64,000 nt of DNA from Azoarcus sp. DN11 (GTDB lineage Bacteria > Pseudomonadota > Gammaproteobacteria > Burkholderiales > Rhodocyclaceae). The stretch spans positions 2,418,001 through 2,482,000 of the forward strand of contig NZ_CP021731.1 in assembly GCF_003628555.1 (NCBI RefSeq), in the 5' to 3' direction. Shown here piece after piece: positions 35,243-47,390 of the stretch. How positions within the stretch are numbered: position 1 is the stretch's first letter; every line of letters begins with the position of its first letter. Under the pieces are notes generated by a model. The model was given only the letters and a program-made list of their open reading frames with translations. It was not told the origin of the DNA and made no database searches. The position numbers and the translations under genes are program-made.

Positions 35243-36505
35243 ATGTTTGCAATGACCGACCGCATCGCCGATTTCGACGACGAACTGAAGGCGGCGATGG
35301 ATGCCGAGTTCGAGCGCCAGGAGTCGCACATCGAGCTGATCGCATCCGAGAACTACACCAGCCCGCGCGTGCTCGAGGCACAGGGCAGCGTGCTCACGAA
35401 CAAGTACGCCGAAGGCTATCCGGCGAAGCGTTACTACGGCGGCTGCGAGCATGTCGATGTGGTCGAACAGCTCGCCATCGATCGCGCCAAGCTGCTGTTC
35501 GGTGCCGACTTCGCGAATGTTCAGCCGCACTCGGGTTCGCAGGCCAACGCGGCGGTCTACATGGCGTTGCTGGAGCCGCACGACACGGTGCTGGGCATGA
35601 GCCTCGCACACGGCGGCCACCTGACCCACGGCGCCAGGGTCAACTTCTCCGGCAAGATCTACAACGCCGTGCAGTACGGCCTGAACGAGACGACGGGCGA
35701 GATCGACTACGACCAGGTTGCCGCGCTGGCGAAGGAGCACAAGCCGAAGATGATCGTCGCCGGCTTCTCGGCCTACTCGCGCGTCGTCGACTGGAAGCGC
35801 TTCCGCGAGATCGCCGACGAAGTGGGCGCCTACCTCTTCGTGGACATGGCCCACGTCGCCGGCCTGGTCGCTGCCGGCCTGTACCCCAACCCCATCCCCT
35901 TCGCCGACGTCGTCACCACCACCACCCACAAGACCCTGCGCGGCCCGCGCGGCGGCCTGATCCTCGCGCGCCGCAACGTGGATCTCGAGAAGAAGCTCAA
36001 CGCCGTCGTCTTCCCCGGCATCCAGGGCGGCCCGCTGATGCACGTCATCGCCGCCAAGGCCGTCGCGCTGAAGGAAGCGCTGCAGCCCGAGTTCCGCGCC
36101 TACCAGCAGCAGGTGCTGAAGAACGCCCGCGCGATGGCCGGCGTGTTCATGGAGCGCGGCTACAAGATCGTCTCGGGCGGCACCGACGACCACCTGTTCC
36201 TCGTCGATCTCGTCACCAAGGGCCTCACCGGCAAGCAGGCCGACGCGGCGCTGGGCGCAGCTCACATCACCGTCAACAAGAACGCCGTGCCGAACGACCC
36301 GCAGTCGCCTTTCGTCACCAGCGGCATCCGCATCGGCACACCCGCGATCACGACGCGTGGCCTGAAGGAGGCCGAGGCGAAGGAACTCACGAACTGGATC
36401 TGCGACGTGCTCGACCACATCGACGACCAGTCGGTGATCGCCGCGGTGCGCGAAAAAGTCTCGGCCTTGTGCGCGCGTTTCCCGGTCTATCCGGCCACGC
36501 GCTGA
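35243..36505 (+). CDS. glyA: Serine hydroxymethyltransferase
   Basis: 420-aa PLP enzyme joining glycine and methylene-THF to give serine and THF. The N-terminus holds [10 protein letters not shown], the cofactor Lys lies in the [14 protein letters not shown] stretch, and GTPAITTRG is near the end. Start chosen at the first ATG after AGAGGAGA; a second ATG 9 nt later is also possible. It is followed by sdaA and soxBDAG, as in Pseudomonas and Rhizobium sarcosine loci. The methylene-THF made by sarcosine oxidase and the glycine it releases are both GlyA substrates. Confidence 0.95.
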   Translation: MFAMTDRIADFDDELKAAMDAEFERQESHIELIASENYTSPRVLEAQGSVLTNKYAEGYPAKRYYGGCEHVDVVEQLAIDRAKLLFGADFANVQPHSGSQANAAVYMALLEPHDTVLGMSLAHGGHLTHGARVNFSGKIYNAVQYGLNETTGEIDYDQVAALAKEHKPKMIVAGFSAYSRVVDWKRFREIADEVGAYLFVDMAHVAGLVAAGLYPNPIPFADVVTTTTHKTLRGPRGGLILARRNVDLEKKLNAVVFPGIQGGPLMHVIAAKAVALKEALQPEFRAYQQQVLKNARAMAGVFMERGYKIVSGGTDDHLFLVDLVTKGLTGKQADAALGAAHITVNKNAVPNDPQSPFVTSGIRIGTPAITTRGLKEAEAKELTNWICDVLDHIDDQSVIAAVREKVSALCARFPVYPATR

Positions 36506-36527
36506 GCGGCCGGCGGAGCGACACGTC

Positions 36528-37907
<1,380 letters not shown>

Positions 37908-37968
37908 ACGATGACGTCAACTTCAATGCATTTTAACGGCGAAATCTGTACTCAAAGGAGATAGAGTC

Positions 37969-39219
37969 ATGCAGCACTATTCCGGCTTCGGGCTCGTCAA
38001 GCACGCGCTCAGTTACCACGAGAACTGGCAGCGTGCGTGGCGCAACCCGACCCCCAAGAAGAAGTACGATGTCGTGATCGTCGGCGGCGGCGGTCATGGC
38101 CTCGCCACCGCGTATTACCTCGCCAAGGAACACGGCATCACCAACGTGGCCGTGGTCGAGAAGGGCTGGCTCGGCGGCGGCAACACTGCGCGCAACACCA
38201 CCATCGTCCGCTCCAACTACCTGTGGGACGAGGCCGCGTGGCTCTACGAGCACGCGATGAAGCTGTGGGAAGGCCTGTCGCAGGACCTCAACTACAACGT
38301 GATGTACTCCCAGCGCGGCGTCATGAACCTGGGCCACACGCTGCAGGACATGCGCGACATCCACCGCCGCGTGAACGCCAACCGCCTGAACGGCATCGAC
38401 GGCGAGGTGCTGGACGTGAACCAGATCCAGGAGATCGTGCCGATCATGGATCTGTCGCGCAACACGCGCTACCCGGTGCTGGGCGCCTCCTGGCAGCCGC
38501 GCGGCGGCGTCGCGCGCCATGACGCGGTGGCCTGGGGCTTCGCCCGCGGTGCGGATTCCCGCGGCGTCGATATGCTGCAGCAGACCGAAGTCACCGGCAT
38601 CCGCAAGAACGGCAACAAGGTCGTCGGCGTCGAGACCAACCGTGGCTTCATCGCGGCCGACACCGTGGGCGTCGTCACCGCCGGCAACTCCGGCGTGCTC
38701 GCCAACATGGCCGGCTTCAAGCTGCCGATCGAATCGCACCCGCTGCAGGCGCTGGTGTCCGAGCCGATGAAGCCCATCCTCGACACCGTCGTGATGTCGA
38801 ACAAGGTGCACGGCTACGTGAGCCAGTCGGACAAGGGCGACCTCGTGATCGGCGCCGGCATCGACGGCTACAACGGCTACGGCCAGCGCGGCAGCTACTC
38901 GACGATCGAGCACACGCTGCAGGCCATCGTCGAGATGTTCCCGATCTTCTCCCGCGTGCGCATGAACCGCCAGTGGGGCGGCATCGTCGATACCTGCCCG
39001 GACGCCTGCCCGATCATCTCGGAGACGCCGGTGGGCGGCCTGTTCTTCAACTGCGGCTGGGGTACCGGCGGCTTCAAGGCGACGCCCGGTTCGGGGAACG
39101 TGTTCGCAGCAACGCTCGCGGCCGGCAAGGCGCATCCGCTTGCGGCGCCGTTCTCCATCGACCGCTTCATCTCCGGAAAACTCATCGACGAGCACGGCGC
39201 CGCGGGCGTCGCGCACTGA
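37969..39219 (+). CDS. soxB: Sarcosine oxidase beta subunit
   Basis: 416-aa flavoprotein subunit of the heterotetrameric sarcosine oxidase. The FAD fold starts near residue 29 ([20 protein letters not shown]), and the covalent-FMN His region and the C-terminal [12 protein letters not shown] motif are present. It is first of soxBDAG, with AAAGGAG before the ATG. The complex oxidises sarcosine to glycine, H2O2 and methylene-THF (or formaldehyde without THF). Confidence 0.95.
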   Translation: MQHYSGFGLVKHALSYHENWQRAWRNPTPKKKYDVVIVGGGGHGLATAYYLAKEHGITNVAVVEKGWLGGGNTARNTTIVRSNYLWDEAAWLYEHAMKLWEGLSQDLNYNVMYSQRGVMNLGHTLQDMRDIHRRVNANRLNGIDGEVLDVNQIQEIVPIMDLSRNTRYPVLGASWQPRGGVARHDAVAWGFARGADSRGVDMLQQTEVTGIRKNGNKVVGVETNRGFIAADTVGVVTAGNSGVLANMAGFKLPIESHPLQALVSEPMKPILDTVVMSNKVHGYVSQSDKGDLVIGAGIDGYNGYGQRGSYSTIEHTLQAIVEMFPIFSRVRMNRQWGGIVDTCPDACPIISETPVGGLFFNCGWGTGGFKATPGSGNVFAATLAAGKAHPLAAPFSIDRFISGKLIDEHGAAGVAH

Positions 39220-39233
39220 CAGGAGCAGACAAC

Positions 39234-39557
39234 ATGCTTCACATCTACTGCCCGCACTGCGCGGAATACCGCGAGGAAGAAGAGTTCCGCCCCAGGGGCG
39301 AAGCCCACATCGCACGCCCGGTCGAGCCGGAAGCCACCAGCGACGAGGACTGGGGCAACTACCTGTTCTTCCGCAAGAACCCGCGCGGCCTGCACCACGA
39401 GCTGTGGTACCACGCCGCCGGCTGCCGCAAGTTCTTCAACCTCACGCGCGACACCGTGAGCTACCAGATCCACGAAACCTACAAGGTCGGCCAGAAGCCT
39501 TCGGTCACCCAGCATGCTTCGGCCGGCAAGTCTTCCAGCAAGGGGGCGGCAAAATGA
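39234..39557 (+). CDS. soxD: Sarcosine oxidase delta subunit
   Basis: 107-aa zinc subunit. CPHC near the N-terminus and the HHELWYHAAGCRKFF segment supply the Cys/His zinc ligands of the family. GACAGGAGCAG precedes the ATG, and the stop overlaps the soxA start by ATGA. Confidence 0.95.
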   Translation: MLHIYCPHCAEYREEEEFRPRGEAHIARPVEPEATSDEDWGNYLFFRKNPRGLHHELWYHAAGCRKFFNLTRDTVSYQIHETYKVGQKPSVTQHASAGKSSSKGAAK

Positions 39558-42500
39558 GCCAGCAGAACCGACTCGGCACCGGCGGGCGCATCGACCGCAG
39601 CCGCCCGCTGCGCTTCACCTTCAACGGCGTCGAATACCAGGGCTTCGCCGGCGACACGCTCGCTTCCGCGCTGCTCGCCAACGCCGTCGATGTCGTCAAC
39701 CGCAGCTTCAAATACTCCCGTCCGCGCGGCATCGTCGCCGCCGGGGCCGAGGAGCCGAATGCGGTCGTGCAGCTCGGTGCGAGCGAAGCCGCGCAGGTGC
39801 CGAACGTGCGCGCCACGCAGCAGGCGCTGTACGGCGGCCTCGTCGCGGCGAGCACCAACGGCTGGCCGAACGTCGACAAGGACCTGATGGGCGTGATCGG
39901 CAGCGTCGGCGGCAAGTTCATGCCCCCGGGCTTCTACTACAAGACCTTCATGGCGCCCGCCTCGATGTGGCCGAAGTACGAGAAGTACATCCGCAAGGCT
40001 GCTGGCCTCGGCCGCACGCCGAAGGAGAAGGATCCGGATATCTACGACCACATCAACCGCCACTGTGACGTGCTCGTGATCGGCGCCGGCCCCGCGGGTT
40101 TGGCCGCGGCGCTGGCCGCCGGCCGCAGTGGTGCGCGCGTGATCCTGTGCGATGAGCAGGAAGAGATGGGCGGATCGCTCCTCGATTCGCGCGAACTGGT
40201 CGACGGCCGCTCGGCTTCCGCCTGGGTCGCCTCGGTGCTCGCCGAGCTCGCGACGATGCCCGAAGTGCTGCTGCTGCCGCGCACCACCGCGAACGGCTAC
40301 CACGACCACAACTTCGTGACGCTGCACGAGCGTCGCACCGAGCACCTCGCCGACCTCGCGCCGAGCATCAACGGCCGCCGCCAGGTGCGCGCCCGGATGC
40401 ACCGCGTACGCGCCGGCGAGGTGATCCTCGCGACCGGCACGCACGAGCGTCCGCTGGTGTTCTCGCACAACGACGTGCCGGGCAACATGGTGGCCGGCGC
40501 CGTGTCGACCTACATCCGCCGCTACGCCGTCGTCCCGGGCCGCCGCCTCGTGCTGTCGACCTCGAACGACCACGCCTACCGCGCCGCGCTCGACTGGCAC
40601 GACGCCGGCCGCGAAGTGGTCGCGATCGTCGATGCGCGCGAGCATCCGGACGGCGACCTCGTCAACGAGGCGCGTTCGCGCAACATCCGCATCATCCCCG
40701 GTTCGGCGGTGATCGAAGCGAACGGCAAGAAGCGCGTCAGCGGCGCACAGGTCGCGCGCATCGACATCGGCGGCTTCAAGGTCGCCGGCCGCGTCGAAAC
40801 GCTGTCCTGCGACACCATCGCAAGCTCCGGCGGCTACAGCCCGGTCGTGCATCTGGCCGCGCACACCGGCGCGCGTCCCGAGTGGCGCGACGACATCCTC
40901 GGCTTCGTCCCCGGCAAGGTGCCGGGCATGACCCCGGTGGGTGGTGTGCAGGGCAAGGGCGCGATTGCCGAGGCGCTCGCCGACGGCGCCGCCGCGGGTG
41001 TTGCAGCGGCGCAGCGCACCGGCGTCCAGGTCGAAGCGCCCGCGCTGCCCAAGGTCGCCAAAGTGCGCGAAGGCAAGGCCGCGGCGCTGTACCAGGTGCC
41101 GCATGTGAAGCCCGCGATGCGCGCCCCGAAGCAGTTCGTCGATCCGCAGAACGACGTCACTGCCGCCGGCATCGAACTCGCCACCCGCGAGGGCTTCGAG
41201 TCGATCGAGCACGTCAAGCGCTACACCGGCATGGGCTTCGGCACCGACCAGGGCAAGCTCGGCAACATCAACGGCATGGCGATCGCCGCGCGCTGCCTGA
41301 AGCAGACGATCCCGCAGACCGGCACCACCGTGTTCCGCCCGAACTACACACCGGTCACCTTCGGCGCGATCACCGGCCGTCACTGCCGCGAGTTCTTCGA
41401 CCCGCGCCGCTATACCGCGCTGCACGCGTGGCACGTCGAGCACGGCGCGAAGTTCGAGGAAGTCGGCCAGTGGATGCGTCCGTGGTACTTCCCGCGCGGC
41501 AACGAGACCATGCACGAGGCCGTGCAGCGCGAATGCCGCGCCGTGCGAGAAGGCGTCGGCATCCTCGACGCCTCGACGCTGGGCAAGATCGAGATCCAGG
41601 GCAAGGACGCGCGCGAGTTCCTCAACCGCCTCTACACCAACGCCTGGACCAAGCTCGACATCGGCAAGGCGCGCTACGGCCTCATGTGCAAGGACGACGG
41701 CATGGTGATGGACGACGGCGTGACCGCGTGCATCGGCGAGAACCACTTCCACATGACCACCACGACCGGCGGCGCCGCCGCGGTGCTCGACTGGATGGAG
41801 CTGTGGCACCAGACCGAGTGGCCCGAGCTGGAGGTGTACTTCAACTCCGTGACGGACCACTGGGCGGCGATGGCGATCAACGGCCCGAACGCGCGCAAGC
41901 TGCTGGCCGAGCTCACCGACGACATCGATCTGTCGCGCGACAACTTCAAGTTCATGGACATGCGCGAAGGCACGGTCGCCGGCGTTCCGGCCCGCGTCTA
42001 CCGCATCTCCTTCACGGGCGAGCTGTCGTACGAAATCAACGTGCAGGCCAACCACGCGATGCACGTGTGGAAGGCGCTCTTCGAGAAGGGCGAGAAGTAC
42101 GGCCTGACGCCTTACGGCACCGAGACCATGCACGTGCTGCGCGCCGAGAAGGGCTTCATCATCGTCGGCCAGGAAACCGACGGCTCGATGACGCCGGAGG
42201 ACCTCGGCATGCAGTGGTGCGTCGGCTACAAGAAGCCGTTCTCGTGGATCGGCCGCCGCGCGCTGACGCGCCCGGACACCAAGCGCGAGGACCGCAAGCA
42301 GCTGGTCGGCCTGAAGCCGCTCGACCCGAAGCTGGTGTTGGACGAAGGTGCGCAGATCGTGCTGGAGAAGGAGATCACGATTCCGATGCCGATGGTCGGG
42401 CACGTCACGTCGAGCTACTACAGCCCGAACCTGGGCCACTCGTTCGCGCTCGCGGTCGTCAAGGGCGGAGCCAAGCACATGGGGCAAACCGTTTATCTGC

Positions 42501-42583
42501 CGATGGCCGACGGCCGGGTGCATGCGGCCGAGGTCGTGAGCCCGGTCTTCTACGACGCCGATGGAGCACGTCAAAATGTCTGA
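39554..42583 (+). CDS. soxA: Sarcosine oxidase alpha subunit
   Basis: 1009-aa subunit. A ferredoxin-like N-terminal domain (~residues 1-110) and an NAD-binding Rossmann domain (VIGAGPAGLAAALAAG at ~175) are followed by a C-terminal aminomethyltransferase (GcvT-like) half that binds THF (~residues 620-1009). The GcvT half catches the methylene released at the FMN of SoxB. Full length for the family. The long opposite-strand frame over it is a codon-bias shadow. Confidence 0.95.
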   Translation: MSQQNRLGTGGRIDRSRPLRFTFNGVEYQGFAGDTLASALLANAVDVVNRSFKYSRPRGIVAAGAEEPNAVVQLGASEAAQVPNVRATQQALYGGLVAASTNGWPNVDKDLMGVIGSVGGKFMPPGFYYKTFMAPASMWPKYEKYIRKAAGLGRTPKEKDPDIYDHINRHCDVLVIGAGPAGLAAALAAGRSGARVILCDEQEEMGGSLLDSRELVDGRSASAWVASVLAELATMPEVLLLPRTTANGYHDHNFVTLHERRTEHLADLAPSINGRRQVRARMHRVRAGEVILATGTHERPLVFSHNDVPGNMVAGAVSTYIRRYAVVPGRRLVLSTSNDHAYRAALDWHDAGREVVAIVDAREHPDGDLVNEARSRNIRIIPGSAVIEANGKKRVSGAQVARIDIGGFKVAGRVETLSCDTIASSGGYSPVVHLAAHTGARPEWRDDILGFVPGKVPGMTPVGGVQGKGAIAEALADGAAAGVAAAQRTGVQVEAPALPKVAKVREGKAAALYQVPHVKPAMRAPKQFVDPQNDVTAAGIELATREGFESIEHVKRYTGMGFGTDQGKLGNINGMAIAARCLKQTIPQTGTTVFRPNYTPVTFGAITGRHCREFFDPRRYTALHAWHVEHGAKFEEVGQWMRPWYFPRGNETMHEAVQRECRAVREGVGILDASTLGKIEIQGKDAREFLNRLYTNAWTKLDIGKARYGLMCKDDGMVMDDGVTACIGENHFHMTTTTGGAAAVLDWMELWHQTEWPELEVYFNSVTDHWAAMAINGPNARKLLAELTDDIDLSRDNFKFMDMREGTVAGVPARVYRISFTGELSYEINVQANHAMHVWKALFEKGEKYGLTPYGTETMHVLRAEKGFIIVGQETDGSMTPEDLGMQWCVGYKKPFSWIGRRALTRPDTKREDRKQLVGLKPLDPKLVLDEGAQIVLEKEITIPMPMVGHVTSSYYSPNLGHSFALAVVKGGAKHMGQTVYLPMADGRVHAAEVVSPVFYDADGARQNV

Positions 42584-43274
42584 GATTGCACAAATGGATC
42601 TGAACCCGCGCGGCGCGGTGAAGTCGGAATCGCCGCTGGCGATGGCGCGTGCGAATGTCGCACTCGCGTCGTCGCCCCGTGACGCCGGCGTCGTGGTCCG
42701 CGAGAAGCCCTTCCTCGGCCACCTCGTGCTGCGCGGCAACGCCCAGGACGAATCCTTCCGCGCCGGCGTCGAGCGCGTGCTGGGCCTCGCACTGCCGCTC
42801 GCGCTCGGTCCCGTCGCCCGCGACGAGTCGCGCGGCGTCAGCATCCAGTGGATGTCACCCGACGAGTGGCTCATCGTCGTGCCGGCCGGCCTCGAGTTCG
42901 AGGCCGAGGCCGCGTTGCGGCGCGAGCTCTCCGGCCACTACGCGGTGATGAACGTCACCGGCGGTCAGACGGTGCTGGAGCTTACCGGCCCCAAGGTGCG
43001 CGAGCTGCTGATGAAGTGCACGCCCTATGACGTGCATCCGCGCGCCTTCCCGGTCGGGAAGGGCGTCTCCAGCGTGTTCGCGAAGAGCTCCGCCGTCATC
43101 CGCCGCGTCGACGAAGAGCGCTGGGAACTCGTGATCCGCCGCAGCTTCGCGGACTACCTGTACAGCTGGATCCTTGACGCCGCGGAGGAGTTCGGCGTGT
43201 TCGTCGCGCCGGCGGAAACCGCCGGTTCGACCGAACGTCGTATCGTTCGCGAGGTGGCGGTGGAGGGCCACTGA
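42576..43274 (+). CDS. soxG: Sarcosine oxidase gamma subunit
   Basis: 232-aa subunit related to the GcvT fold (QWMSPDEWLIVVPAG; VMNVTGGQTVLEL). It overlaps soxA by 8 nt. It is the last conserved gene before the low-GC island, whose left boundary is within ~120 nt of its stop. Confidence 0.93.
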   Translation: MSEIAQMDLNPRGAVKSESPLAMARANVALASSPRDAGVVVREKPFLGHLVLRGNAQDESFRAGVERVLGLALPLALGPVARDESRGVSIQWMSPDEWLIVVPAGLEFEAEAALRRELSGHYAVMNVTGGQTVLELTGPKVRELLMKCTPYDVHPRAFPVGKGVSSVFAKSSAVIRRVDEERWELVIRRSFADYLYSWILDAAEEFGVFVAPAETAGSTERRIVREVAVEGH

Positions 43275-43392
43275 CGGGAGCGCGGAACAACGCAGGGATC
43301 GCGCCGCCGGCATGACATCCGACCCGAATGTCGCCGGCGGCGCTGCCGTTCCCGCCCCGCGAGGATGGATATCGCGGAGAGGAGTCCGGGGA

Positions 43393-43605
43393 ATGCCCGA
43401 TGTTGCGAAGGTGCGGGTGGTCGACGACGACCCTGTGACCCGCACCTGCCTGGCGGAACATTTCGCCGCAGAGAGTTACGAAGTGCTCGTCACCGGCACT
43501 GCCGAAAAGGCAGGCCGGCTCGCGGTGATCGAGGCCGTTGACCTTGGTCAGCGACTTCGCGAGGTCCCTTCCGGCCAACTACTCCCAGTCGCCCGTCCGG
43601 CCTAG
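43393..43605 (+). pseudogene. Truncated response-regulator receiver domain
   Basis: The 70-codon frame starts like a receiver domain (VRVVDDDPVTRTCLAEHF, with an Asp cluster at residues ~11-13). The family resemblance stops near residue 43, and the frame then reads nonsense until its stop, before the phosphorylated Asp would be reached. No kinase or output domain follows. It is best read as the 5' remnant of an OmpR-type regulator cut by the insertion or deletion that created the island. Confidence 0.6.
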
Positions 43606-44249
43606 CCGCCGTTCAAGCGACGGGTCCGCTCTGACACCTGCCGGACAGCCGATGCGAACTTTTCGGCCTCAACCGCCATTCGCCAACCGCTCCCAATCCA
43701 GCCGCAATGCGACGGTTACCTGCCGCTCGCTCCCAAACTGCATCGAGCGGTAGTTTCTCCATCCAGTGACCCGCCCTGACGCCCCAAAGCGGTCCGTCGG
43801 GTTGCTCCAAAGCGGCCGCATGTGAAGGCTCCGGATTTGTGCGTTTCGCATCTGCGCAAGAGGCCGTTCTCGGACTCGTGCAGTCAGCCACAACCGGCCG
43901 TTCGTGGTCCGCTCGGAATCTTCCACGCTCGCCCCCTCGTGGATGACTGGCTTACCACGGCGAAATTGAACTCCGCTTTGGCGCTACCCGGCCAGAAGGC
44001 TCCAGTCACCGCCCGATACCGATAGCGTCCGTCCGGGCGAGGCGGTATGCTCACTGCCTACGTGCCACTTAGATCGGATCACCCCATCATTCCGTTGGAT
44101 GCTGCTTTTCTTGTCGTGCTATTTTGCATCGCGGGTAGCTCCATATTTTATGCAGTAACTTGCAGAAGTGTTATCGGGCATTTCGAGGTTATACGGCAAA
44201 ACCGAAGTCATAAAACAAAATTATGTGCTACGAGCAGGGAGATTCACGC
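43606..44249. other. Gene-free left part of island
   Basis: About 640 nt with no credible gene, RNA or repeat seen. Short frames lack ribosome sites and family resemblance. One of them (44047-44277) encodes a single hydrophobic stretch but overlaps the next gene's start. Base composition falls from GC-rich to clearly AT-richer across 44050-44240, consistent with an island junction. Confidence 0.5.
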
Positions 44250-45169
44250 ATGGCCAGTGAACCTAATCGGCGAATAAAATTTGCGTACCACCTGAAGGAC
44301 TGGGCATACGAGGGCGGAGACCCGAGTTATCTAAAACGAAGAGGAACAAAGATCGCACCAAGCGAGTTCACGCCCGATATGGAAGCAGCCATCTTTTGCC
44401 CAGGCTGCTACACGAACCTTAATCGCGTGCCGAAAGACAAGGACCGCTTTTCAAACGGCCGAGAAGCGTATTTCGCGCACCTTTCGAAGTTTAGTCACGT
44501 GAACTGCGATCTCCGCTCTACAAAGCCGGAGGGGAAACGGTACGACTCGTACGAAGAGGCACAGAGGGCAATAGACGACGAGAATCTTGTCATCGTTAAC
44601 GGATTCGTTAAGGAGCGGCCGGAGGTCAATGTACTGCCAGGAGGGGAATACGGTGAAACACCGATAGAGGATATCAAAGGTCCGCTAGCGGACGTTCCCA
44701 TTTCGAGGCATAGCGGCGAATCATTCAAGCTCCCGAGCAAGATCACAACCGTACGGGGCTTTGTCGCGGGTTCGATGAGAACCTCTATAAGTACTACCAT
44801 TTTCCCGGGAATCGGTACGCCATCAGACTTGTTGATCTTCTGCAAGACGTTCGGCTGGTGACCGGCGAGGATGATGTACCGAGGCTCTATTTCGGGATCA
44901 TCAAGAGTTCGGGAAATGCAGGCCGAACTTCACGAAATATTCGCATGACTTGGCTGGTATGCAACCCCGCCGTGAAAGATTTTTGTTTTAAAGAAGTTGA
45001 CGCGGAAGCGCAGGAGAAGGGTATCCGCGACGATACAAAAGACAGAATTCTCATTATGTATGGCACGATTACCGGGAGCGGAATCGGGTTGGCTATAGAG
45101 AAGCTAGGGTGGGGTGAATATGCTCTTCTTCCCGAAAAATACAACAAGCTTTTGTTGGGGCGCTCATAA
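44250..45169 (+). pseudogene. Frameshifted gene of unknown function with Cys/His motif
   Basis: Two adjoining frames read as one protein of ~305 aa. The first (from ATG 44250; an ATG at 44223 is possible) is coherent up to about 44765. The second frame takes over with fluent sequence (GFDENLYKYYHFPGNRYAIR, then LVDLLQDVRL) well before its own first start codon at 44858. Adding one T near 44770 would join them. The N-terminal half has a possible metal site, CPGCYTNL ... HLSKFSHVNC. No family recognised. Either a real decayed gene or a one-base sequence error. Confidence 0.6.
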
Positions 45170-45275
45170 TACGTCGCTTCATCGAACGTAAAAAAACGGC
45201 CAGCGCCATTTTCCCCGCCGCTGAGCTTCGCGTTATGAATCATTTGTGAGACCAGCCAACTACGAGGATTGAAGA

Positions 45276-45908
45276 ATGCAAAATCCGATCGCCGACCTTG
45301 AAGACCTTTCGCGTACATGCAACTCGGTGTCGATGCTCGTAATGGATGCTTCTGCGTTCGAAAGATTCTTCGGGAGAATTTACGGGGCTGTGAATCGCTT
45401 TCGCGTGCAGCCGCACAACGAGCAGGAGGCTACACAACTGGTTGAGACCGCCGCTCAACTTCTCGAAGCTGCCGTCAACCATCACCATAGCGTATCCGCT
45501 TCCGCTACGCCCAACGCGCTAAGAGTCTATGACGAGACAATCCGTTTGCTCGTACACATCATGAGCACGGACCTGTGGATGAATGATTCGGTGTACGAGG
45601 AAGCAAAAAAGACGAGGCACGCGCTAAATGCGCTCAAGGCTTGTGGCATCAACCCTCCTGGGCATTCTGAGCAGCATTACTCGTCGCGGTATGGAAGTGG
45701 GGATGCGAACGAAGCCGGAAGGGTCGAGGCGTGGCGCTATGTGAGGGAGAATATCGAGGAGTTCACGCGTTTCGTTTATAACCTCGCTTACAACCACAAT
45801 TTCGTTCCAGACCCGTTCTGGTGCGGACCGCAATCCGCAGCTCTTTCTCTTTTCGAGAAGTTGAAGTACCTGGGGTCTGGCGCCTCATTGATTGAGCGTC
45901 AACCATAG
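45276..45908 (+). CDS. Hypothetical protein of accessory island
   Basis: 210-aa soluble, largely helical protein with no recognised domain. His- and Asn-rich stretches (NHHHSVSAS; YNLAYNHNF) and a C-terminal WCGPQSAALSLFEKL segment are visible. It has no signal or membrane helix. Codon use is less GC-biased than in the flanks, as for the rest of the island. It could be cotranscribed with the next gene, 29 nt away. Confidence 0.5.
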   Translation: MQNPIADLEDLSRTCNSVSMLVMDASAFERFFGRIYGAVNRFRVQPHNEQEATQLVETAAQLLEAAVNHHHSVSASATPNALRVYDETIRLLVHIMSTDLWMNDSVYEEAKKTRHALNALKACGINPPGHSEQHYSSRYGSGDANEAGRVEAWRYVRENIEEFTRFVYNLAYNHNFVPDPFWCGPQSAALSLFEKLKYLGSGASLIERQP

Positions 45909-45937
45909 GCGAGCGATGCTTAACATTCGCGGGGGAC

Positions 45938-46720
45938 ATGATGGCCACATGGGAAGCAGTTCGAGCGGAAGCGGAAAGAATGTTCGAGCGCCACACTCAA
46001 TCCTGCATACGGCTGGCAGCTTCAATCCGTTTCAATAGCGAGAATCGCCAACATTTATTATCGCTATGCTTGTATTGCTCAGTCATAGAGCTTTGCCCCT
46101 CGCTGGTTATCCTGATCCAGCGGGGTGAGTTCATCGGGCTTCCGCACCTTATTCGCTCCATGTACGAGGCAAGCATTGATCTTGCGAACGCATTAAAGAA
46201 TCCAGAGTACTTTGAGTCACTTTACGCTGGTTACTTGGCGAAACTCATCGGCGTCATGCAACAAGCTCATGATTCAGCGGCTCCTGGGTTTATAACGGCC
46301 ACGGGCAGCATTGAAGCAATTCGATCCTTTTTGAAAGAAAAGAAGAAGGAGTTGGCGGCATTGAAGAAGGCCGGACATGAACCGCTACAGATAGGTCAGC
46401 GTTTTGAGATTGCGGTCGGAAATCAAGAATATCTTTCCGCCTACGCCTACCTCTGCGGTTATGCTCACAACGACATTGCGGCTTTGGAGGCGCGTCATCT
46501 TAGAAAGTGTGAAGACGGGGATGTCAAGTTGATCGTCTTCGAGGAGATTGGCGCGCAAAATGAAACCCACTTGATCGATCTTGCAAATACTGTATTGCTC
46601 GGGGCGTCGGGAAGAACTCATCGATTCTTTGAGTCTGACGATGCAGTCGAAATCGACAGCTTAGTTCAAGAGCTGAACGCATTCCGCGAGCAGTGGCCGG
46701 CGGAGAAGGAATCCAGATGA
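45938..46720 (+). CDS. DUF5677-like protein
   Basis: 260-aa mainly helical protein resembling the DUF5677 family (Cys/Leu-rich helix around CLYCSVIELCPSLVIL; HLIRSMYEASIDLANAL; a later YLCGYAHNDI motif). DUF5677 proteins recur in accessory and phage-defence neighbourhoods, but no activity is known to me. GGGGG precedes tandem ATGs, so the start may be 45938 or 45941. Confidence 0.55.
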   Translation: MMATWEAVRAEAERMFERHTQSCIRLAASIRFNSENRQHLLSLCLYCSVIELCPSLVILIQRGEFIGLPHLIRSMYEASIDLANALKNPEYFESLYAGYLAKLIGVMQQAHDSAAPGFITATGSIEAIRSFLKEKKKELAALKKAGHEPLQIGQRFEIAVGNQEYLSAYAYLCGYAHNDIAALEARHLRKCEDGDVKLIVFEEIGAQNETHLIDLANTVLLGASGRTHRFFESDDAVEIDSLVQELNAFREQWPAEKESR

Positions 46721-46811
46721 TCCTCAACAAATGCTTGCAACGTGCCGTCAAAATGCTGCGCATTTTGCCGTCCGCAGAGGGCTGCCGTTGAACGACAGCA
46801 GTCCTCTGCGC

Positions 46812-47090
46812 TCAGCGACGGCAATGGCTAACGTGTTCGATTCGCACGAAAAAGGCTGGCTTACCGTCTTGTCGTAGTGTTCGCGCGACATTCCGGACCT
46901 CCTCTGTCTTGCCCGAACCTGCCTCGGACAGCAGGATAATCCGTTGGTCGCTCAGCAAGTTTGGCCAGCGAAGCGTTTCACGTCTCCCACTTAATCGTGT
47001 CAGATCCACATCGTCATCCGTCCCCACTTCAAGGGCGAGTTCATGGAAGGTCCGATCTAATGGTATGAAATCGTCGAAGAAGCGCTTCAT
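46812..47090 (-). pseudogene. N-terminal fragment of a NACHT/STAND-type NTPase
   Basis: The 92-aa frame opens with FIPLDRTFHELALEVG and reaches a clean Walker A motif (SEAGSGKT, residues 55-62) preceded by a hydrophobic strand (RIILL). It then ends soon after the first helix and strand (AFFVRIE). No Walker B or downstream domain is in any frame beyond it. This is the start pattern of NACHT-like ATPases of bacterial defence systems, truncated at about residue 85. Confidence 0.55.
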
Positions 47091-47390
47091 ATGAATTCGT
47101 TCTCAAACGCTTCCGCTGCGGCGGATAAACGCTATTCGTTAGGGATGCCGTAACAAGTGAGCACTAAGGGCCGCTGCAACTTCAAGCGCGCAGTGAACTG
47201 AAAGCGGACTCCGTTACGTCCTTCACGGCAACGGCGATAAAAGGCCGGGAATTGATCCTGACCGTGCTGATGTTTCATGTGCCGAAGTAGCAAAGATGAC
47301 GGCGATGGAGTCACTGGCCACGGCTATGATTTTCGCGAGTGTGAGTTCGCCGACACTGCTGCGAGGTATTATTAAGGAGAGTTCCTCCCA
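47091..47390. other. Gene-free stretch in island
   Basis: 300 nt between the NTPase fragment and the nuclease-like gene. Both flanking genes point left, so this lies downstream of the nuclease-like gene and upstream of the fragment. No RNA gene, repeat or credible frame was recognised. Confidence 0.4.

Noticed and set aside
39479..42874. 1131-codon open frame on the minus strand opposite soxA
   Set aside because: It is an antisense shadow of GC-biased soxA codons; the product is low-complexity in R, A, V, H and D and the plus frame is an unmistakable SoxA.
44047..44277. 76-codon frame with one hydrophobic segment
   Set aside because: No ribosome site, overlaps the next gene's start, and the second half reads as random sequence.
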